Assembly: GCA_002309955.1 (NCBI GenBank)
Contig: DBXQ01000103.1
Span: forward strand, 1,220 to 15,453
Reading direction: 5' to 3'
Source: Bacteroidales bacterium UBA1208
Lineage (GTDB): Bacteria; Bacteroidota; Bacteroidia; Bacteroidales; P3
Length of the DNA stretch: 14,234 bases
Positions 12,819 through 14,234 of the stretch are shown here, piece after piece; the stretch's first letter is position 1, and each line of letters begins with the position of its first letter. The translations under genes and the position numbers were made by a program. The notes below the pieces were generated by a model. The model was not told the DNA's origin. It made no database searches and saw only the letters and a program-made list of their open reading frames with translations.

Positions 12819-14234
12819 TTAATGGAGTCTTGAATGTAGGTGGTGTTTGCCGCTGGCGAGGGTCTGTTTTTTGTAGCCGTCGGCAGTGGGGAGGTAGACT
12901 TCGGCAGTAGTGTTGGCGGGTATGAGAATGTCCCACTCGAAGTGGTCGCCATTACGTTTCCAGCAGCTTTTGATTAGTCCGGAAACGGATTGGTAGGAGC
13001 AGTTTACGTGGTCGAGGCCATTGATGGGATATGGCTTCAACATAATCTTGCTATAGCCGGGGGTGAGAGGTTGGATGCCTCCAAGGTATTCGTAGTACCA
13101 GATGATGAGGTCGCCAAGGAGCATGACGTGGTTGCCGGAGTTCATGGCTGGGTCACCCGTGTCGCCGTTCCAAAGCTCCCAAATAGTCGTGGCACCGTTC
13201 TTCACCATATAGCCCCAACTGGGGTAGGTAGTATCGGTGGACATCCGCAGGGCAAGGTCGCCGCGGCCGTAATCGGTGAGGGTACGCATGAGGTGTTGGA
13301 TGCCTACGACACCTGTTGATACGTGGCCACCGAAATCGTTCTCCGTCTTTTCAATGATGTTGTCCATTACGTTATGTTCATAGCCAGGTGAGGGGACCAT
13401 CCAAAAGGCAAGCGGGAGGATGTTGGCGGTGACGGTGTTGTTGGCATAGTATCCGGCAACGGAGTCGAAATAGCGGGCGTTATATGCCTTTGTGACGGAA
13501 TTGATTTCATTCTCGAAATACTGAACGTCGTCTTCCCGATGAAGGCTTGCGGCAAATCCTCCCATTAGCATGCAATACTCGACATAGTATGGCGTCGAGA
13601 GGCAGGCGGGCCATGTGATGCGGTTGGTGTCGCGCGAATGGATGAGTTCGGGACTTTCGGGCGGCACGCACCAGTCGCCGTAGGTGTCGCGGATGAGGAT
13701 GCCGTCCTTGAGGTAGTATTTCTTCATGTGGAGCATCCAACGTTTCATGGCATCGTAGTGCTGCTCGACGGGACGGAAGTCGCCAAAACGCCTCCATATC
13801 ATGTCGGCCACGGTGATGAAGGCACCCGGCCAGGTCATGTTGTCGGTGTAGTTGCGCCAATAGGCAGGGGCGACATCGGGGAGTGCTCCGTTTTCAAACT
13901 GGCTGTCCTCAAGGTCTTGCAGCCACTTGGCGTAGAGGCGGTGATTGTCGAAGATGTAGCTCTCGCCATAGTTGCCGGTGGTACGGTCACCTGTCCAGCC
14001 CATGCGCTCGTCGCGCTGGGGGCAGTCGGTGGGCATACTGCGGTAGTTTCCTCGTATACCCCATGTGGCGTTGCGGTAGACGGTGTTGATTATCTCGTTG
14101 GAGGTCTCGAAGGAGCCGGTTATCGGCATTTCGTCGTAGAGGACAAGGCCGGTAAAGTCGTCGGGTCGGGGTTGCTCACGTAATCCTGTTATTTCGACAT
14201 AACGGAAACCGTGATAGACGAATTGAAAATTGAA
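12819..14234 (-). CDS. GH78 alpha-L-rhamnosidase, C-terminal part, 5' end outside window
   Basis: About 471 C-terminal residues of a glycoside hydrolase family 78 enzyme that releases terminal L-rhamnose by an inverting mechanism. The frame continues past the ATG at 14129 to the window edge (FVYHGFRYVEITGL, then DDFTGLVLYDEMPITGSFETSN), so that ATG is internal. The catalytic region of the (alpha/alpha)6 barrel is seen in TDCPQRDERMGWTGD, rich in the acids used as proton donor and substrate ligands. The later Glu lies in TTIWELWNG near 13170. The barrel closes with HVMLLGDLIIWYYEYLGGI, and the beta-sandwich C domain follows (PGYSKIMLKPYPINGLDHVNCSYQSVSGLI). A signal peptide, if any, is outside. 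Family members in Bacteroidales are periplasmic or surface enzymes of plant-glycan use loci. Call is firm. Confidence 0.95.
   Translation of the reverse strand, partial: FNFQFVYHGFRYVEITGLREQPRPDDFTGLVLYDEMPITGSFETSNEIINTVYRNATWGIRGNYRSMPTDCPQRDERMGWTGDRTTGNYGESYIFDNHRLYAKWLQDLEDSQFENGALPDVAPAYWRNYTDNMTWPGAFITVADMIWRRFGDFRPVEQHYDAMKRWMLHMKKYYLKDGILIRDTYGDWCVPPESPELIHSRDTNRITWPACLSTPYYVEYCMLMGGFAASLHREDDVQYFENEINSVTKAYNARYFDSVAGYYANNTVTANILPLAFWMVPSPGYEHNVMDNIIEKTENDFGGHVSTGVVGIQHLMRTLTDYGRGDLALRMSTDTTYPSWGYMVKNGATTIWELWNGDTGDPAMNSGNHVMLLGDLIIWYYEYLGGIQPLTPGYSKIMLKPYPINGLDHVNCSYQSVSGLIKSCWKRNGDHFEWDILIPANTTAEVYLPTADGYKKQTLASGKHHLHSRLH

Noticed and set aside
12752..12952. N-terminal extension of the DMT transporter
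   Set aside because: It overlaps the end of the rhamnosidase gene, is Pro/Ser/Thr-rich without family similarity, and the first membrane helix begins just after the ATG at 12751.
13638..14183. 181-codon plus-strand ORF opposite the rhamnosidase
   Set aside because: Antisense shadow of a GC-rich gene with clear GH78 motifs on the other strand.

Overview
The window looks like a chromosome segment from a Bacteroidales bacterium (Bacteroides/Prevotella-like; genus not resolved). The main evidence is repeated matches to the Bacteroidetes sigma-ABfr promoter form, TTTG or TTG about 19-21 nt upstream of TAnnTTTG (for example 11365-11395, 5511-5540, 5026-5057, 6993-7024). Strong Shine-Dalgarno sites are rare, and the families present (DUF4172-type Fic, Bacteroidetes PIN modules, GH78 rhamnosidase) fit. 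No tRNA, rRNA, CRISPR array, integrase or transposase gene was seen.

The left half (1 to about 6.7 kb) is accessory in character. It holds the C-terminal part of a Fic protein with a terminator, then on the minus strand a two-gene unit made of an SF2 (DEAH) helicase and a RecA-fold ATPase. Next comes a minus-strand antitoxin/PIN-toxin pair, a 60-residue orphan protein, a plus-strand antitoxin/PIN pair whose toxin stops early, and an Arg-rich small protein. A diverged direct repeat lies downstream of two of the minus-strand units, and a 52-bp repeat occurs at 5594 and 6904.

The middle (7.0-10.4 kb) is a plus-strand operon encoding an MptD/ECF-S-like membrane protein and two class I SAM methyltransferases, one of them membrane-anchored. 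It is followed by an HxlR-type regulator divergent from a flavodoxin-like FMN/Fe-S oxidoreductase, a classic redox-stress pairing.

The right part (10.4 kb to the end), on the minus strand, has an FkbM methyltransferase with a perfect promoter and a leader of about 225 nt. A 440-bp non-coding stretch follows, containing an 11-bp-periodic palindromic array. Last are an EamA/DMT transporter and the C-terminal two thirds or less of a GH78 alpha-L-rhamnosidase that runs off the window edge.

The strongest candidate for an undescribed system is the helicase/ATPase pair. The helicase C-terminus (residues about 507-568) and the ATPase N-terminus (residues about 3-66) carry the same coiled-coil module, YD-x4-S-x2-EL ... 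SGFSR-x-E-x-L. This suggests the two proteins dock through a common oligomerisation domain.
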